Assembly (NCBI GenBank): GCA_033980235.1
Contig: CM067059.1
Span: 16,626,100-16,690,099, forward strand
From: Diadema setosum
Lineage: Eukaryota; Echinodermata; Echinoidea; Diadematoida; Diadematidae
Length of the DNA stretch: 64,000 nt
Reading direction: 5' to 3'
The notes under the pieces are model-generated. The model worked only from the letters and a program-made list of their open reading frames with translations, did no database searches and was not told where the DNA came from. Position numbers and translations under genes: made by a program. Shown piece by piece: positions 60,241-64,000 of this stretch. Within the stretch, counting starts at the first letter, position 1. The number at the start of each line of letters is the position of its first letter.

Positions 60241-61369
60241 ACAGGTTGTAATAAGACTGTATATGCAGCACTGATATTGGGTGTAGAATGTGACAACTTG
60301 TCACATTGCGATCTGCTTAACGGGAATGTGGTCACAGTGTAGAAATGCATCAGATAAGTTTGTACATTGCGAAATGTCACATGTATACTTTGTCAGACAC
60401 CTTGTCCATTACCGGTATGTTGGGTATACTGATGATATGCAGCGTCCAACACCAACTCATCAAGGCACACAGCTGAGAAACATGCTGTTGGACTTCAGCC
60501 TCTCTGTACAAATGATCTACAGTACATTGTATTTTATTGTAATTTATTGATGCATGTTCAGTGGAACCTCAATATTATAAGCAGTGATATGACAAACTGT
60601 AGTTATAACAAGATCTTGATATACAGGAGTGATATCTCTGGTCCCATAATGTACCTCATTATAACAAGATTCGACTGTATGTCAAATGCACTCTTGTCTC
60701 AATTCTTACTCTTACTATGCTCCCCCTCTCTCTTTTGTAATGTAGATCTACTGCATGTTTTAGCAATTGGAAAATGACACTTTCACAACCATACAACTGA
60801 AGGTAATTTTGATTGTGTAGAATTGACATGTTGAACAGCTATGTTGTCAATCATGGTCACAAAAAACAAATAACGATCTAATACAATTAAGATGCTGTAG
60901 CCTTTTCGGCAATAGCTTCACAGCCTCTATTTAGAGAACAGGACCAAGTCTAGTTACGAACTCATTGAACTGGAATGTAGCTGGCTCATATAGTAGTATT
61001 CTGTCATGAACCAGTATTCATTTGTCAAACATTCCTTCCAGCTGATTACACCAATTATATTTTGTAAGCAAATGGAAAAAAAAAAAAAGTGTGTTGTGTT
61101 TTCTATATGTAGTTGGAGCGGTTGTAGTAATACAGTACATGCAGTATAAATTCATCCTTATTAACAAAAAAAGATTAGCTTCATACAGACACATGAAAAT
61201 GCACAAACATACACATATACACACACCCTCAGTACACTCATGCATATCAGATACAAACACACACCAACATCAGACACACATAGGATGAATATATCATTGA
61301 TATATTTGCCCTATGTTTGTCTGATGTTCCCCCTCATGGAATGGATAGAAATATTCCCCTCATAGATAT
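60241..61369. other. Non-coding stretch
   Basis: No further domain after the pseudogene. There is a short poly-A run at 61076-61088 and CA-rich DNA at 61196-61285. Confidence 0.5.
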
Positions 61370-61620
61370 ATGAAGAGTTTGTTTGCAAAAACCGATAAGT
61401 CCATATTTGTCAAATGGAGATATTTGCTATTAAAGGTTTAGAAAAATAAAGAGAATAATAAGAAAATTTTTGCTTCTTTTGACCATAACTTCAAAAATAT
61501 ACCTTTATATGTAGTGAACAATATATCATTTAAAAGGTATTATTTTGTACTTTAAGACAGAGACCGTACTTCAAAATCTTCAAAAATGGACTTATCGGTT
61601 TTTGCAAACAAACTCTTCAT
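61370..61620. mobile_element. MITE with 40 bp terminal inverted repeats
   Basis: Positions 61370-61409 and 61581-61620 are inverted repeats of 40 bases with a single mismatch, beginning ATGAAGAGTTTGTTTGCAAA. The interior is AT-rich (about 170 bp) with no coding capacity, and AT dinucleotides flank both ends. Size and structure fit a non-autonomous DNA transposon. A TA target duplication, as in the Tc1/mariner superfamily, is possible but the flanks are too AT-rich to decide. Confidence 0.8.
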
Positions 61621-61737
61621 ATGTACAGGTAAGATTTGTATGGCATTGTACATATGTATGCGATTTGCATGTTGGTGGGAGTGTTCAAGTGATGCCTGTT
61701 TGAAGGTGTTTGTGGGTATGTGTGTAGTATGGCAAAG

Positions 61738-61768
61738 GGTGTGTGTGTGTGTGTGTTGATGTGTGTAT
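61738..61768. repeat. (GT)n microsatellite
   Basis: About 11 GT units followed by imperfect continuation. Confidence 0.85.
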
Positions 61769-61835
61769 AGATAGGAGACCAAAGAAAATTAGTAAAAGAG
61801 AGTGAGGAAAAGTAAGGGAGGGGTATTGTACTTAC

Positions 61836-61967
61836 AGGAGTGAGATTGTAAAACCCTACCAGTGTGTTATCTCCATATCCTAATGTTGGAACAAAATGGG
61901 ATTTATTCCACTGGATCAATGGCAGCTGGTCAGTCAAGCACGCATGAGTGACATCCACATTTGACAT
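61836..61967 (-). CDS. Candidate exon, unknown protein
   Basis: On the minus strand ATG 61967 opens 44 codons that end in phase 0 at a consensus donor GTAAGT (first base 61835). The peptide begins MSNVDVTHACLTDQLPLIQW and ends DNTLVGFYNLTP. It reads like ordered protein but no family is recognised. It may be a first exon; no partner exon was identified. Confidence 0.25.
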
Positions 61968-63148
61968 CAAATCAGTCCGGAAGAGTTATCTTTTCCACAT
62001 ACATACTGTATATTTCATATCAATATTATGAGACATTCTCATGGAACATTGAATCAAAAGCTTTGTGATTTCTTCTTCACTATACAGAAATCTCTACAGA
62101 ACTCAAATTTAGGATAGAAATAATATATGTATTGCAAGTGTACATATACAAAACAATACAGGTGAGTGATGTTATTCAATCTTTCACACATTTAAAAATG
62201 TGTACAAATGTGTGAATGTATGTGAGCATATGTGCATGTGGGTGTTTGCTTGTGTGCACATTTTCAGAAGTACCTATCTGCATGAATAATTATGAATGTC
62301 TGAGTCTGAGTGACCTAGCAATTGTTCTTTCATAAGACCCCTGACACCATATTCATAAGAAAAAACAATGCTTAACTTTTAATGCTTGACTTCAATGATT
62401 ATGTATGGAGAACTACATGTATAATAGATATCAACAGAATAATTCCCCAACTAGACTTAAGCATCGCATTATGAGTGCGGATTCTCCCTGTGGATGCATT
62501 CCAGGTCTCGGAACTTGAGTAACTGGGCCTAAGTCTGCTTAAACACAGATGAAGATTATGTAAAATGTTAATGCTTAGAACACATCTTGTTCTCCTTTTT
62601 CATAAATCTGTGAATCATATACCAAGAGTAAATTATTGCATTTCTTCTCAAAACTACATGTATATACAATTTTTTTTTCAATCCCTTTTGAGTGTGTTGT
62701 GTTCTATAATGCATGCACATCTGATTCTAAATTATCTTGTCAAAAATATCAATATTTGATCATAAGAGTGATGAGCTCTAATCTATAACAGCAAACATGC
62801 TATGATAAAACCATAGTAAGGGACAGCATTCATGTAGAAATCTTCTAAACTTACCATTTTAATACAACACTAAATATCTCTACAGAATAGTGTTAAGAAT
62901 GCAAGCTCATCTGTCCATAAATATGGTCATTTATGCTTTAAACATCAACAAAAGAATACACAGTTTTCCTTTTGTATCCACATGACTCCTGTATTGCAAA
63001 TGAATTATGATTTTGCTATTAAAAGGACAATATTCAATTGGCAAAGAAATGGTCTTTGAAACACTATATCAAGTTGGCATCATATTGTTTGTGATGAAAT
63101 GCTACATACATGTTATACAGACGGGACACAACAGTAACCAAGGTAATC
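61968..63148. other. Non-coding stretch
   Basis: Nothing beyond AT-rich DNA and a diverged inverted segment near 62456-62545 (ACTTAAGCATCGC ... GGCCTAAGTCTGCTTAA). Confidence 0.45.
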
Positions 63149-63499
63149 TTATCTTGTCTTTAGATGATCACTCATGAATAGAGCGCATAAGAATGCTGGG
63201 TATGCATAACAAAATTTTGAGTGTTTGTATCCAACATCTGACAGAAGAACAGATGAAAAAATCATTCCACAAAAAATTTGTATCATATTGTACATAATAT
63301 GAACTTCAATCTCAATTGCAAGGATTCCTGAAACCATCACATCATTTGTCAGGTGCAAATTGTCTCCTGTGATATTCAATAACTTCCTCCCTTGGATGAC
63401 ACACGATGGCACTCACAAGGGGAGGCGTTGAAGGCTGGCAGGATGCAGGAGTTTTGTCATCGTACTCCACAACAGCAGAAAGGACATCATCAACATGTG
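63149..63499 (-). CDS. Candidate exon(s) with two competing frames
   Basis: On the minus strand a good acceptor (TTGAATTTTCTACAG) precedes position 63499. One frame reads HVDDVLSAVVEYDDKTPA to a TGA at 63342-63344, or to a consensus donor GTGAGT whose first base is 63416. Another frame, open from about 63409 to 63149, reads GRKLLNITGDNLHLTNDVMV, which has the G-x-x-x-L-x-I-x-G-x-N-L pattern of IPT/TIG immunoglobulin-like folds. The switch between two protein-like frames suggests either a frameshifted pseudo-exon or chance. I cannot choose. Confidence 0.25.
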
Positions 63500-64000
63500 C
63501 TGTAGAAAATTCAACAGAAAGAAACAAAGGGACACACAAAATAGATGGAATTAAGACGTTTGCATTGGTTATTAGCAACAAAGTCCTTGAGGTGTCATGA
63601 ACAGAAACCACCATTTTGATAATGACATTAAAAAAATCTTTGCAAATTCATATCAAAATTGGGGTTTGTCCTCAATGCAAAGACTTGATTTGAGAATGCC
63701 AAAGTAGCCATTGGTCATGGAATGTGGAGTGTTGGTCTTCGGGAATGGAAAACTGACTGCCTCCCTTCTATGACTTCTGATTAGTGGAACAGGCATAAGA
63801 CCTGCCCCTCCACCCCCCCCCCCCCCTAAAAAAAAAGAGAAAATGTATATCTTGACCTTTTAAAATGCATGTAGGAACTCTTGGGAGAAACAAATACTGT
63901 TAATCACAAATAATAACTGCCATTAGTACTTCCCCACATTCAACATTGTAACCAGGGCAAGTGAAATTGTAATGACGACAACTGAAAATAAACGACTGCA
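63500..64000. other. Non-coding stretch
   Basis: C run followed by an A run at about 63815-63836. Nothing else seen. Confidence 0.5.

Overview
The window reads as nuclear DNA of an animal, not of a microbe. It is AT-rich and gene-poor, with dense dinucleotide microsatellites, G/C homopolymer runs, exons bounded by GT/AG splice signals, a long-ORF LINE, and a two-pore-domain potassium channel exon. The best guess is a marine invertebrate deuterostome, probably an echinoderm such as a sea urchin. This rests on three things: an L2/CR1-type LINE carrying a 2A-like peptide behind a signal peptide, a degenerate P2X7-C-terminus-like gene, and frequent TAGGCCTA-type words. The phylum is inference.

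Layout: 0-2 kb holds poly-G/poly-C tracts and a ~210 bp tandem repeat. 2-12 kb is mostly featureless apart from microsatellites. 12.08-13.2 kb is a three-copy tandem array with a perfect hairpin at its unit junctions. 17.96-18.3 kb is a minus-strand tRNA-derived SINE-like element. 21.7-22.15 kb holds two abutting minus-strand ORFs of unknown meaning. 28.23-29.15 kb is the one confident host coding exon: the large 3' exon of a THIK-type (KCNK12/13) K2P channel on the minus strand, with a possible upstream cap exon at 32.35-32.50 kb. From 33 to 52.6 kb I see only microsatellites and weak ORFs.

53.1-56.5 kb is an apparently intact non-LTR retrotransposon ORF. Its order is signal peptide, 2A-like ribosome-skipping motif, APE-type endonuclease, reverse transcriptase, then a 3' tail with a palindromic stem and GGCGCTATATAAAT. 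58.18-60.24 kb is a decayed three-exon pseudogene related to the cysteine-rich intracellular domain of P2X7. It keeps its splice sites at two junctions but has several frameshifts and stops. A 251 bp MITE with 40 bp terminal inverted repeats lies at 61.37-61.62 kb, and weak minus-strand exon candidates lie at 61.84-63.5 kb.

The items do not form a pathway. The window is one intron-rich host channel locus embedded in transposon-derived and low-complexity DNA.
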